Below are positions 25,931 through 35,600 of a stretch of DNA of 44,245 bases, piece by piece (the stretch's first letter is position 1; each line of letters begins with the position of its first letter). Position numbers and translations under genes: made by a program. Origin of the DNA: Planctomycetota bacterium (GTDB lineage Bacteria > Planctomycetota > GCA-002687715); the NCBI GenBank assembly GCA_002687715.1, contig NZBC01000116.1, positions 1-44,245 of the forward strand, given 5' to 3'. Under the pieces are notes generated by a model. It was given only the letters and a program-made list of their open reading frames with translations. It was not told the DNA's origin and searched no databases.

Positions 25931-27385
25931 TCATCGGCTCAGCGAGTGCGCAGCGGTTTCGGCCGACTCCAACGCCCCTTCCATCGAACCCGGCCAGGAC
26001 GAGAAGTCGCCGCCCGCAAGGATCAACCGGCTCTCGCGAACGGAGTCCGGTTTCGGCGGCGCACCCGGAGTGGGGTAAGGGAACGTGCCGCCGATGCGTG
26101 GGTCCGCATTGAGGTCTTCGGTCCACACCCGGGGCCCCAGAGTCGTGACCTGCGGGAGGCGCGCCCGAAGGAGGCGCCGGAGACCGTCGACGCCGCCCTG
26201 CGCGAGCGTCTCGCGGACCGAGTCGATCTCGTCGTGGAACGAGACGGAGCTGAGGATGCGCCGCCCGGGCGAGGTGACGCTCGGGCTGGCCCACGTTACG
26301 CGAGGGAAGTCGAACCCCATGATGGTGGAGTTGACGTCGCGGCGCCGAAGCTCGTCCTCCTCGTAGTCGACGTGGATCCGCACCTCGGCGGCGACGGCGC
26401 GTCCGATGGTCCAGCGGGCGATGACCTCCGGACGCCGGGGCGAGAATCGAATGCGGTCGAGTGACTTGAGTGGCAACGCGAGCACGATGTGGTTCGCGCG
26501 CCAGGTCCGTCCGTCCCGGTCGCGGGCCGTGACACCGTCCTGGTCGAGCGCGATCGTCGATACGTCGGCGCCGATGGTGATGTGCTCACGATGACGGTCC
26601 GCGAGCCGGTGGACCAGTTGATCCAGACCGCCATCGAGTGTGCGAGACACTCCGGAGTCGAGGAAGCGCATCGCGGTGAGCCAGAACCCGTGCGCGCTCA
26701 TGCGGTCCACCGGTTCCGGGAAGAAGTTGCGAATGAAGCGCTCGCCGAGCTTGCTGACGCCCTGGTCGCGGAGCCACTCCAATCCCGAGCGCGAATCACC
26801 CGCGGGTACCGGATCGGTCTTGCGGCAGTAGGCGAGGTGGAGATGGAAGGGCCATCGATCGCGTTCGCGCTCGTGGAGGGCGCCCCGGATCTTCTCGGGC
26901 AGCTCCGCGGGCGTCCGGAACCGGTGCGTGCTCCCGTCCATCCGGAGTGCGTACGGCGCCGACGTGGCGGGGTAGTCCAGCGTCGTGAGCCCGAGCTCAC
27001 GGACGAGCGCTTGCAGCCGTGGGCAACCGTCCGGGACGCGCTCCGCCCCCAGCTCGACGCTCGATCCCTCGGGCAGACCGTCGCGCGCCGTCCGGATGCG
27101 TCCGCCGAGCCGCGCTCCGCCTTCCAGCAGGTGAGCGTCGTGGCCACCCCGGCGGAGCAGGTCGAGTGCCCGCGTCCCCGCGAGACCACCGCCGACGATC
27201 AGTACCGACGTGCGGCGCGTGGGAGCGTGTGCGCATCCGGCGAGCGACATGGCCAGGGTGGCGGCGCCTGCCTGTGAGAGGAGCTGACGTCGGGTCAGTG
27301 TTCCAGGTGGAGAGGAGAAAGGAGAACCCAGGAATCCAGGAGCAGATCCGTTCTGACTCCTGGGTTTCTGGGTTCTCCCTGTCAC
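25931..27385 (-). CDS. Tat-exported flavin amine oxidase-like protein
   Basis: 484 residues if started at GTG 27385. The twin-arginine leader lies further in (TLTRRQLLSQAGAATLAMSL, then AGC, so possibly a lipoprotein), and the first 28 residues are encoded by repeat B at 27319-27378. The true start may therefore be nearer the leader, but no ATG is available there. The FAD-binding fold is clear: SVLIVGGGLAGTRALDLL (GxGxxG), ARLGGRIRT, and the C-terminal RLILAGGDFSSWPGSMEGAL. It is an amine-oxidase/phytoene-desaturase-like oxidoreductase; the substrate is unknown. The stop at 25931-25933 overlaps a half copy of repeat A (25918-25931). Confidence 0.78.
   Translation of the reverse strand: MTGRTQKPRSQNGSAPGFLGSPFSSPPGTLTRRQLLSQAGAATLAMSLAGCAHAPTRRTSVLIVGGGLAGTRALDLLRRGGHDAHLLEGGARLGGRIRTARDGLPEGSSVELGAERVPDGCPRLQALVRELGLTTLDYPATSAPYALRMDGSTHRFRTPAELPEKIRGALHERERDRWPFHLHLAYCRKTDPVPAGDSRSGLEWLRDQGVSKLGERFIRNFFPEPVDRMSAHGFWLTAMRFLDSGVSRTLDGGLDQLVHRLADRHREHITIGADVSTIALDQDGVTARDRDGRTWRANHIVLALPLKSLDRIRFSPRRPEVIARWTIGRAVAAEVRIHVDYEEDELRRRDVNSTIMGFDFPRVTWASPSVTSPGRRILSSVSFHDEIDSVRETLAQGGVDGLRRLLRARLPQVTTLGPRVWTEDLNADPRIGGTFPYPTPGAPPKPDSVRESRLILAGGDFSSWPGSMEGALESAETAAHSLSR
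27319..27378. repeat. Palindromic repeat family B, copy 2
   Basis: GGAGAACCCAG (27321-27331) is inverted as CTGGGTTCTCC (27368-27378), with the central CAGGAGCAGATCC-like segment also found in copy 1 at 1083-1142. It lies between two minus-strand genes and enters the predicted N terminus of the amine oxidase, so it either lies in the leader region or was inserted into it. Confidence 0.75.
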
Positions 27386-27418
27386 CTCTGCCCTCCTGGT
27401 CTCGCGCCGTGCAACCTC

Positions 27419-28627
27419 CTATCCACGACGCAGGGCGTCTACGGGCTTCAGGCGAGACGCACGCCACGCGGGGAAGACGCCGCCGAGCAGGCCGACCGCG
27501 AGCGCGAGGACGATCGCAGTGATGATGACCGTGGCGTTGACGCGGAACGTGAACGCCTGCTCCGTGAACGTCTGCCAATTCGTCGTGCCCGTCTCCAGAC
27601 CTGACAGCGGGAGCGTGACGGCGATGCCGACGGCGGCGCCGAGCAACGCGATGGCGATCGCCTCGGCCAAGAACCCGAGGAAGATCTGCCAGGGGCGATA
27701 TCCGATCGCGAGCAATCCGCCGATCTCGCGGGTCCGGCCGGCGATCGCGGCGAGGAGCGTGTTCGTGCAACCAACGAGAGCGCCGAACCCCATCAGCAGG
27801 ATGAGGATGACCGAGATGAACATGAGCGCATCCCCCAGGAATCCGGCCTGACCTTCGAAGTAGGAACGTTCGGACTGGGCCGTGAGGACCGCCGCGCGTT
27901 CCGTGATGGCGCCCACCACGCCGGTTCCCGGCGTGGTCAGCTCGCCGTCGTCCCAAATCGCAGCCTCGCCGACGTCGGACACGCTTCGGCAGCGCATGAT
28001 CGCACCCGTGAACCAACTCGCGTCGAACGCTTGCATGACCGATTCGACGTCGCCCCACACCTCGGATTCGAGCGCTGCGCTGTCGGACTCGAGGATGCCG
28101 ACGACCGGCCAGTCGTCCTTCCCGATCTTGATCGTGCCGCCGATGGTGCAGCCCTTGATGCGCCGGGTGAGCGCCGTGCCCACCACCAGCTCTCGCACGC
28201 CGGGCTTGAAGGCACGACCCTCGACGATGTGGGCCCCGCGGATCTCCAGGCTCTGGAGCTGGACGCCGCGGAGACTGATGTTGGTGAGTCCGCCGCCTGC
28301 CAGTCGGGGGAGCGTGACGCCGGCGTACATCTCCGCGGAGACCATGGGCCGACCCTGGGCGTCCTTCTGGATCCCCGGCGCGTCGCGGATGCGGCCGAAG
28401 TCGTCCCGGGAGAGGGTGCTGGCCCCCTCGGAGGTCGAGCCCTTCCGCAGACAGAGGACGTTGTCCTCGCGCCCGCTTCCCGTCACAGACTCGGTGAAAC
28501 CCTGATGGACGCCGAGGAGGATGATGAGCACCGCAACGGTGAGAGCGATCGCGAGCACCGTGAGTGCAGTCGCGCCCTTGCGATGGAGCATGCTTCGCAT
28601 GTTGTAGTGAATGGGAACGCGCATCAT
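27419..28627 (-). CDS. ABC transporter permease (MacB/FtsX type), second subunit
   Basis: 402 residues from ATG 28627, which overlaps the stop of the upstream permease as ATGA. One N-terminal membrane helix (ATALTVLAIALTVAVLIILL), a large extracytoplasmic domain (about residues 40-275) and three C-terminal helices (ALMFISVILILLMGFGALVG; ALLGAAVGIAVTLPLSG; VIITAIVLALAVGLLGG) give the four-helix MacB/LolCE topology. It ends with the FtsX-typical PAWRASRLKPVDALRRG. It is the last of four coupled genes: adaptor, ATPase, permease, permease. Confidence 0.9.
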   Translation of the reverse strand: MMRVPIHYNMRSMLHRKGATALTVLAIALTVAVLIILLGVHQGFTESVTGSGREDNVLCLRKGSTSEGASTLSRDDFGRIRDAPGIQKDAQGRPMVSAEMYAGVTLPRLAGGGLTNISLRGVQLQSLEIRGAHIVEGRAFKPGVRELVVGTALTRRIKGCTIGGTIKIGKDDWPVVGILESDSAALESEVWGDVESVMQAFDASWFTGAIMRCRSVSDVGEAAIWDDGELTTPGTGVVGAITERAAVLTAQSERSYFEGQAGFLGDALMFISVILILLMGFGALVGCTNTLLAAIAGRTREIGGLLAIGYRPWQIFLGFLAEAIAIALLGAAVGIAVTLPLSGLETGTTNWQTFTEQAFTFRVNATVIITAIVLALAVGLLGGVFPAWRASRLKPVDALRRG

Positions 28628-29775
28628 GCTCTCTTCCGAACGGCCTCGACGATGGAGAGTCGCATCGCCATCATGGCCGGTGCGATCCCCGAGAGCAGGC
28701 CGAGCAGGCCCGCGATGGCGATCCCCTCGACGAAGGTGCTTGGCGGGACGGCGGCAATGACGAACATCATCGACCGTCCGTCCATGGGTGCGACGGCCAA
28801 GACTCCCAGTGCGCCTCCGACGACGCACAGGATCATGCTCTCCACCAGGGTGAACATCATGACGCGCTTCGGGCCGAATCCGAGTGTCTTCAAGATGCCC
28901 ACCTCCCGCACGCGGTCGCGTGCGTTCAGGAACATCGTGTTGGCGGTGACCATCAGGCAGGCCACGAGGACAATGGTGCCGATGATGGTGAAGAACAGCG
29001 GGAGGTTGCCCCACATCGACGTGAACTGCGACTGGAACGCGCGCATGTTCAGGGTGCGGGTGCGGTGATCGCTCGCTTCGTTGGCGGCATCGATCCTCGC
29101 GGACAACGTCGGGCCGTTCTTCTCGTCGTCGAGCAGGATGGTCCACGTCGAGACCCGGTCGTGGCGTCCGCCATTCTGCTTCGATACCTCATTCATGTAG
29201 TCCCAGTGCATGAACAGGGTGTCTTCGTCGAAGGCGCGGGTGCGAGACTTGTAGATGCCCACGATCTCGAGGTCGAGGTTGCCGAGGAAGAGGTCGCCCT
29301 CCAGGGTGATGGTCTGACCGACCTTGAACTTCTCCCTGTTGGCGACGTTCTTGCCGACGATGCACGTCGTCTTGGTCGTGCGCCATTCTTGCCAGGCCTC
29401 TTCCGGGAGGTCGATTTCGTCGCCGTAGACGGCGCGAAACTCGTCGGGGTCGCATCCGAAACGTCCCCAGATGTGATCGGGGGAGGTGTCGATGTAGATG
29501 CCGCCGAACCACGTCCAGTGGCACGAGGACTCGACCTCCTGGTGGTCGGCAATGTCCTGGCCGAGACGCATCGGGAGGTGGGAGAACAGGCTGATCGCGC
29601 TCTGGGTGACGAGCTTGTTGCTCGCCGCGGCTTCCAGGCTGGTTTCCATGCCGACGATGAACATCCGCAGGAACCCGAAGATCGCGATCGCCACGAACAC
29701 GCTGATCAGCGTGAGCAAGCTGCGGAACCAGTTCTTCATGAGGTGCGCGATGAGGAGACGGAGCGGGAACCTCAT
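28624..29775 (-). CDS. ABC transporter permease (MacB/FtsX type), first subunit
   Basis: 383 residues from ATG 29775, overlapping the ATPase stop as ATGA. N-terminal helix FRSLLTLISVFVAIAIFGFL, extracytoplasmic domain, then LFFTIIGTIVLVACLMVTAN, the FtsX block RDRVREVGILKTLGFGPKRV, ESMILCVVGGALGVLAVAP and TFVEGIAIAGLLGLLSGIAP, ending with MRLSIVEAVRKRA. It pairs with the permease at 27419-28627 as a probable heterodimer, as in LolCE, rather than the single fused MacB. Confidence 0.9.
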   Translation of the reverse strand: MRFPLRLLIAHLMKNWFRSLLTLISVFVAIAIFGFLRMFIVGMETSLEAAASNKLVTQSAISLFSHLPMRLGQDIADHQEVESSCHWTWFGGIYIDTSPDHIWGRFGCDPDEFRAVYGDEIDLPEEAWQEWRTTKTTCIVGKNVANREKFKVGQTITLEGDLFLGNLDLEIVGIYKSRTRAFDEDTLFMHWDYMNEVSKQNGGRHDRVSTWTILLDDEKNGPTLSARIDAANEASDHRTRTLNMRAFQSQFTSMWGNLPLFFTIIGTIVLVACLMVTANTMFLNARDRVREVGILKTLGFGPKRVMMFTLVESMILCVVGGALGVLAVAPMDGRSMMFVIAAVPPSTFVEGIAIAGLLGLLSGIAPAMMAMRLSIVEAVRKRA

Positions 29776-30461
29776 GTCGTGGCCTCGGTCACGAGTACGC
29801 CCTTCTCCAGATGCATGACTCGGTGCGCGCGATCCGCTGCATTGGGATCGTGGGTGACCATGACGATGGTCTGCCCGTTCTCTTCGTTGAGGCGGCACAG
29901 CAGGTCGAGGATTGCAGCCGCGTTCTCGGCGTCGAGGTCGCCCGTCGGTTCATCGGCCAGGAGGAGCTTCGGGTCCGTCGCGATGGCGCGCGCGATCGAC
30001 ACGCGCTGCTCTTCTCCACCGGACATCTGCTTCGGGTAGTGCCCGGATCGATGACCGATGCCCACGACCTCGAGTGCGAGCTCCGCCTGCTCCCGCCGCC
30101 GCCTGCGGCCGAGGGGGGTCAGGAGGAGAGGCAGCTCGACGTTGTGGCGGGCGGTGAGGACCGGGATGAGATTGTAGGCCTGGAAGATGAACCCGACGTT
30201 GCGCGCTCGCCAGCCCGCGAGGTCGCCTTCGGAGAGATCACCGAGGTCCTGGCCCTCGAACGTGACCCGGCCAAGGTCAGGCCGGTCGAGTCCTCCGGCG
30301 ATGTTGAGGATCGTGCTCTTTCCGGAACCTGAAGGCCCCATGAGCGCGACGAACTCTCCCTTGTCGACCTGGAAGTCCAGCCCTTGCAGGACGTGGAGCT
30401 CTTCGGTGCCGCGCCGGTACACGCGGTCGACTGATTCGAGTCGGAACAGGGCTTCACCCAT
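29772..30461 (-). CDS. ABC transporter ATPase (LolD/MacB type)
   Basis: 229 residues, the usual size. Walker A GPSGSGKST, Q-loop FIFQAYNLIP, signature MSGGEEQRVSIARAIA (LSGGQ-like, with Glu-Glu), Walker B LLLADEPTGDLD and switch VMVTHD are all present and intact. It energises the two adjacent permeases. It overlaps the adaptor gene before it (8 nt) and the permease after it (4 nt). Confidence 0.95.
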   Translation of the reverse strand: MGEALFRLESVDRVYRRGTEELHVLQGLDFQVDKGEFVALMGPSGSGKSTILNIAGGLDRPDLGRVTFEGQDLGDLSEGDLAGWRARNVGFIFQAYNLIPVLTARHNVELPLLLTPLGRRRRREQAELALEVVGIGHRSGHYPKQMSGGEEQRVSIARAIATDPKLLLADEPTGDLDAENAAAILDLLCRLNEENGQTIVMVTHDPNAADRAHRVMHLEKGVLVTEATT

Positions 30462-31878
30462 CGGTCTTGGTCCTCACCAGCATCCCGTCCTGCAGCTCCG
30501 CGGGGGGCTCCAGCACGACTGTTTCGTTGCCCGACAATCCGGACTCGACGACGCGCCGCGCGCCGCGGGTCTCTCCGGCTTCGATCCGTCGGAATCGTAC
30601 GCGGTCACCTTCGAGCAGGAACACACCCTCGGCGCCGTCGCGGGACACCACCGCCGACGTGGGAGCGACCGTCTGGGCGATACGAGGGGTCTTGGGCTTC
30701 TCGCGCAGGAACGTCACCCGTCCCCGCATCTCCGGGAGGACTCGCAAGCCCTTCCGATCGAACGTGACCTTCACCAGCACCGTGCCCTTGCCGCGGTCCG
30801 CGGTGGGCACGATGCGCCGCACCTTGCCTGGCAACGGCTGGTCGGAGAACGCGTCGATCACGACCTCGGCCGCGCCTCCTTCGATGATGTGGCGGATGTC
30901 ACGCTCGAAGACGTCGACCTCGATCTCGAGTGACGCGAAGCTCGCGATGGTGACCACCGCACCGCGCGACGTCCCGCCGCCCGCGAGGGCCGGCACGACC
31001 ACCTCGCCGACCTCGGCTTCCTTGCGCAGGATGACGCCCGAGAACGGGGCGCGCAGCTTCGTGTCCTCGAGGTCGGTCCGGGCCGCGGCGAGGCGGGCCT
31101 TGACCACGTTGACCGCTGCGTCGGTGACGTCGATGCGAGCCTGGGCGCTCTCTACCTCGGCTTCACGTGCGGCCTTGTCCGACCCCAGCAACGCGATGCG
31201 GGCGTGGGCGCGGTCGTAGGCAGCAACGGCGATCTTCACCGCGTTCTGGGCTCTGGCCTTCGCGTCAGCCGTTCCCGACCCCGCCGCCTGCAGGGACACC
31301 TCGAGGTCGAGCACGCGCTGGGCCTCGACGCGGCGCGCCACTGCCTCGCGCTCGGCGGCTTTGGCTTCCGGCAGCTGCTCGTCGATCCGGTCGACCGCGC
31401 GCTTGGCCACGGTGACCAATGCGCTCGCGGCTTTCTTCTCGGCCTCGGCCTCGGCGAGGGCCGCGATCAGCCGATCGACCTGGTGCTGCCACGAGGCGGG
31501 CTCGATCACGGCGATGACCTGATTCTCGACGACCTCGCTGCCTTCTTCGACGTCGATGCGAATGAGGCGTCCGATGAGCTTCGTCGCCAGGGCGGCACGT
31601 TGCCGCGCGACGACGTATCCGGACCCGGTAGTGAGCTCGAGATCGGTCCCCGAGCGCGTGATCACGACGGTTCCGATCTCGACTTCTGGCGCGCGAATAC
31701 TCGCGATGATCGGTTCGATCCGCGGCCAGAACAACCACCCGGCGCCCCCGACCAATCCCAGGAAGATCAACAGTCCCAGACCGCGGAACCCGCGCCTCCG
31801 ACCACGCGGCGCGCGTGGTCGTTCGTCGTTGCGATCGATCCGCAAACGGGAGACATCGGACGTGGCGGGGTCTGGCAC
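30454..31878 (-). CDS. HlyD/MacA-type periplasmic adaptor of an exporter
   Basis: 474 residues from GTG 31878. A basic cytoplasmic N terminus (GRRRGFRG) and membrane anchor (GLGLLIFLGLVGGAGWLFW) precede a biotinyl-like half motif (ALATKLIGRLIRIDVEEGSE), a long helical coiled-coil hairpin rich in Ala, Glu and Lys (about 105-240), the second lipoyl half (LRAPFSGVILRKEAEVGEVV) and beta-barrel regions (RGKGTVLVKVTFDRKGLRVL). It bridges the permeases to the outer membrane. No TolC-like gene is in the window. Confidence 0.92.
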   Translation of the reverse strand: MPDPATSDVSRLRIDRNDERPRAPRGRRRGFRGLGLLIFLGLVGGAGWLFWPRIEPIIASIRAPEVEIGTVVITRSGTDLELTTGSGYVVARQRAALATKLIGRLIRIDVEEGSEVVENQVIAVIEPASWQHQVDRLIAALAEAEAEKKAASALVTVAKRAVDRIDEQLPEAKAAEREAVARRVEAQRVLDLEVSLQAAGSGTADAKARAQNAVKIAVAAYDRAHARIALLGSDKAAREAEVESAQARIDVTDAAVNVVKARLAAARTDLEDTKLRAPFSGVILRKEAEVGEVVVPALAGGGTSRGAVVTIASFASLEIEVDVFERDIRHIIEGGAAEVVIDAFSDQPLPGKVRRIVPTADRGKGTVLVKVTFDRKGLRVLPEMRGRVTFLREKPKTPRIAQTVAPTSAVVSRDGAEGVFLLEGDRVRFRRIEAGETRGARRVVESGLSGNETVVLEPPAELQDGMLVRTKTDG

Positions 31879-31910
31879 GGGACGGATTGTAACGGGTCCG
31901 GGACCTCTCG

Positions 31911-31935
31911 CCTCCTGACGGATCCTGTCAGGAGG
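31911..31935 (-). terminator. Hairpin between the sigma factor and exporter operons
   Basis: CCTCCTGAC (31911-31919) and GTCAGGAGG (31927-31935) pair perfectly over a 7-nt loop, with a second GC palindrome GGAGCGCGCTCC at 31933-31944. It lies downstream of the sigma gene ending at 32063 and upstream of the adaptor start at 31878, so it likely ends the sigma transcript. The bases 31945-32062 hold no supported gene. Confidence 0.5.
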
Positions 31936-32062
31936 AGCGCGCTCCTATTGTGCGGGAGGCTCGATGCCGTCGATCTGAGGCCGGTACGCGACCCGGTCGT
32001 TTCGCAGCTTGCTCAGCACCCCCATGCCGCCGCGCGCACCGACGTCTACGCACTGGGCCTGA

Positions 32063-32638
32063 TCATGACCGCGCTACGAGCTCGAACGTCTTCTTGAGCC
32101 GCTCCATCGCGCGCAGTCCCGCCCGCTGCGCCGCCGCGTACGTGATCCCGAGCGCGTCTGCCTGCTCTTGCAGCGACTTGCCTTCGCCGGACCAGAGCAC
32201 GAGCTTGCGGTCGCGTTCCGGTAGTGCGGACAACGCCCGGGACAAGTGCACGAGCGCTTCCTTGCGGGCGGCGAACGTCCCGGGTCCAGTCACGGTGTCC
32301 ACAGGAACGATGTTCGCGAGTGGATCGCCGGGCGTGGAGCCGCCCCACGTGAGCCGAAGGACCCGGCTCGATCCGCGTTTGAGCGCAGACCAGTAGTCGT
32401 GACGGTCGGCGACGTGGCGCCGGGCCAGGGTGAGCAGCCACCCGACGAAGGCGTCCTCGCCGTCGTACGTGAACGCGTCGGCCCGTGCGAGGGCGCGCTG
32501 ACAGATCCCCTGTACGAGGTCCTCCTCGGTCTCGAATCGAAGCAGCCCACTCGCCTCTTTGCGGATCCACCGGCCGAGAAACGCGCGCCGGTCGAGCAGG
32601 AGTTCGTCCAGGGGTCTTGAAGTGTCGGAGTCGCTCAT
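32063..32638 (-). CDS. ECF-type sigma factor coupled to a kinase gene
   Basis: 191 residues from ATG 32638, overlapping the kinase stop as ATGA. Region 2 (ETEEDLVQGICQRALARADA, EDAFVGWLLTLARRHVADRH) and region 4 (ALPERDRKLVLWSGEGKSLQ, EQADALGITYAAAQRAGLRA) are present. Translational coupling after the kinase indicates that the pair is made together and that kinase signalling probably controls it. Confidence 0.88.
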   Translation of the reverse strand: MSDSDTSRPLDELLLDRRAFLGRWIRKEASGLLRFETEEDLVQGICQRALARADAFTYDGEDAFVGWLLTLARRHVADRHDYWSALKRGSSRVLRLTWGGSTPGDPLANIVPVDTVTGPGTFAARKEALVHLSRALSALPERDRKLVLWSGEGKSLQEQADALGITYAAAQRAGLRAMERLKKTFELVARS

Positions 32639-35600
32639 CGAGGTCGTTCGCGAATCACGAGTCGGAATCCGAAGCCAGCCTGGGTTTCGTCCTGGTTGAG
32701 CCACCGGCCGGACTGGATCTTGAACCGCTTCGGGTCTGCGTCACGCCAGGAACCGCCGGCCATCCGACGCTGGGTCGTACCGTCACGGCGGCGGGTGTTG
32801 GCGAGCCACTCCGACGCGGAACCCGCGAGATCGTAGATGCCCCACACGGATTCGTCGAAGGGATACCGAAGCACAGGCTCCGGGCGCGGGCGCGGGCGTG
32901 AGAAGCGCGATTTGACCCAGCCCGGCACGAACACCGATCCGAACACGAAGTCGCGAATGCCGCCCGTGAGTGATGCGCGGTGGTAGTCCTGCAGCTTGGG
33001 CAGACCGTAGCGGGCGCCGTCTGGGAGCGGGCGGGTCCGGTTCATCCATCGCGCGTACGCAGCCGCATCGGCGCCGCTGATGCCCAGGGCGGGGAAGTCA
33101 TGACTCTCCTCGGGCGGGAGGCGCCACCGGCCGTCCTGACCTCGCCGCCACTGCCCGAGCCCGTCTTGCGCTTCGACGCTGCGGCCAGGGAGGTGGCGCG
33201 TGTTCCCGGACTCCCGGATCGACCGGTCGGTCTCCGGGTCGTTGAGGAACGCGAGATACTCCGCCGCGGTGACCTCGCGGGCCATCATCCAGAACGGTCG
33301 CTCGGAGCAGATCGGGTCATCGCATGACACGTAGACGAAACCGTCATGCACGGCATCGAGCGGGATCAGTTCCGCGAAACGAACGATCGGCTTCGCTTTC
33401 GGGTCGAGGCCGGAGTGTGGAACCTGAAACAGGATGCGCCGATCCTGGAACCCGATCTTGCGGATGACGGCTACGTAGGGTGACGGAAGCAGCGGCTTGC
33501 TCGTGGGGGTCCGGCCGATGACGTCCTGGTGGCCGATGATGATCGGCGCGGCCGTCGGCTGCACGTCCATTCCGGCTTGGAGGACGTGCTCCCGAATACG
33601 GTTCTTGTGCCACACCGTCGCCTTGACGCTGCCGCGGCGTACGAGCTCAGCGGGGGTGACGACCTCGATCCCGAGCTCGGAGAGGGACGGGCCGCTGACC
33701 TCGATCTTCTCGTCCCCCCGCACGAAGACGTAGCGCAGGATCGAGCCGTCGTTCGGGCGTTCGCTATCCTCGACGTCGGCGAGCGCATGGACCGGGTCGT
33801 CGTCGATGCTCAGGAGCCGGTCGCCCCGGCGTACGTCGCCCTTCGACGTGTCGGAGAGGATCACGCCTTCGATCGCGTGCGTGGCGACCGTCGTGATGAG
33901 GTCGCTTTGGTAGATCTTCTCACCCCGGGGCACCACGATGCGGAGCAACATCGTGCCCGGTTTGATCCGCGAGTCGATGGCATGAGAGGAGGAGGCCGGG
34001 ATCCAACGGGGTTCGCTCTTGGAGTTGGAGCGTGTGGTGCGGCTGAGGCGATGCAGGTAGATGCGGGCACCGCTGGGCTCGGAGTCGAGCGAGAACGAGA
34101 CCCGACCGAGCACCTTCTTCGACAGGGGATCATCCCACCCGCGCTTCAGGACCAGGTCGCCGTAGTGGGCCGTCGACTCCCAGTCCTCGCGAATCGACCC
34201 GATGGTCCATCGCCGGAACCAGTACTCGCGCCAGCCGTCGTCGAGTGACTCGACGGTCGGGTCGAGCTGCGCCGCCTTGGATAGCAGCGCGTGCGCCTCG
34301 TCCGAGGCGAGCTCCATGTCGACCACCGCGCTCTTGCGCTCCCTGCGCTCCCGTTTGAGCCGTTCCTGTTCCTGTACGGTCAGGTACCGCTGACTGCTCA
34401 GCTGCTCGAGGATCGCCGTGCTGTTGCGCAGCTTGGAGTAGTGCGCGTAGGTCGCGTACGCCTCCGCGAGCGTGCGGTGAGCCTCGACGACGAGAGCCTT
34501 GGCCTCTTCTTCCTGGTCCGTGGCCGCCGTGATGGTGCTCCAGAGGTGGTAGCCGAGCACGCTGCCGCTGAGGAGAACGAGGCCGAGGAGCGTGGCTGCG
34601 ATTCGGCGGTGACGACGGGTCCATTTCGTGGCCCGGACGAGCGGTCCGGCCGGGCGGGCCGAGATGGTCCGCAGCTCCATCACGGCCCGCAGGTCGTTCG
34701 CGAGAACTCCGGCGGACGCGTACCGGCGTGCCGGGTCCTTTTCGAGACACTTGGTGACGACGACATCGAGGTCCCGCGAGATGCTGCGGTCATGGTGTCG
34801 GGGCGGCGTCGGTTCCTCGGTAAGCGTCGCGTGCATGAGCTGCTCCACCGTGTCCGCGGCGAACGGTGGGGTTCCGCAGAGCGCCTCGTAGAGCGCGACT
34901 CCGAGCGACCAGATATCGGTGCGATGATCAAGCGGGCCGCGGTCCGAGGACCACTGCTCCGGCGACGCGTAGGTTGGCGACCCCGTGAACCCGCCGGTCA
35001 TCGTCTCCCGGGTCGCGCCGACGTCGCGGGCGAGCCCGAAATCGAGTAACAGCGCGTCGTCCTTCTGCGAGATCCGGATGTTGGACGGTTTCACGTCGCG
35101 GTGGACGATCCCGGCTTCGTGAGCGGCGTGAAGCGCTTCGGCGATCTGGCTGAACCACCGGATCACCCGCGCGGGCGGCACGTCCTCGCTCCTGTCGACC
35201 ATCGCGGCCAGAACGTCGGCCAGGCTGCGCCCCGGGACGAGCTCCATGGCCAGCCACTGGATACCGTCCTGGACGCCGGCGTCGAAGACGGTCACCACGT
35301 GGGGATGCGTGAGGCGCGCGATGGCCTCGGCCTCGCGCTGGAATCGGGCTGACACCGACGGCGAGGCGGCGAGCTCCGGCCGGATCACCTTGACCGCGGC
35401 CCGACGGCCCAGGTCCTCCTGCTCCGCGAGCCAGACCACTCCCATGCCCCCTTCTCCGAGCGGTCGAATCAGGCGGTACGGTCCGAGCCGTTCCGCGGGC
35501 GGGGTGGCGCCGCCGGCCGCGGCGGATCCGCTCGACGCCAGCCGAACGGCTTCCAGGCTCGCGCGCAGCTCCGGGTCGTCCACACCGTGCCTCGCGCAGA

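Noticed and set aside
26489..27277. 262-codon plus-strand open frame
   Set aside because: It is antisense to the flavin amine oxidase, which carries a full FAD-binding motif set.
31950..32097. Plus-strand RTDVYALG peptide resembling a kinase subdomain
   Set aside because: Only one short motif resembles the kinase at 10980, no flanking catalytic motifs are found, and it overlaps the real sigma gene end on the other strand. Chance or a very old relic cannot be told apart.
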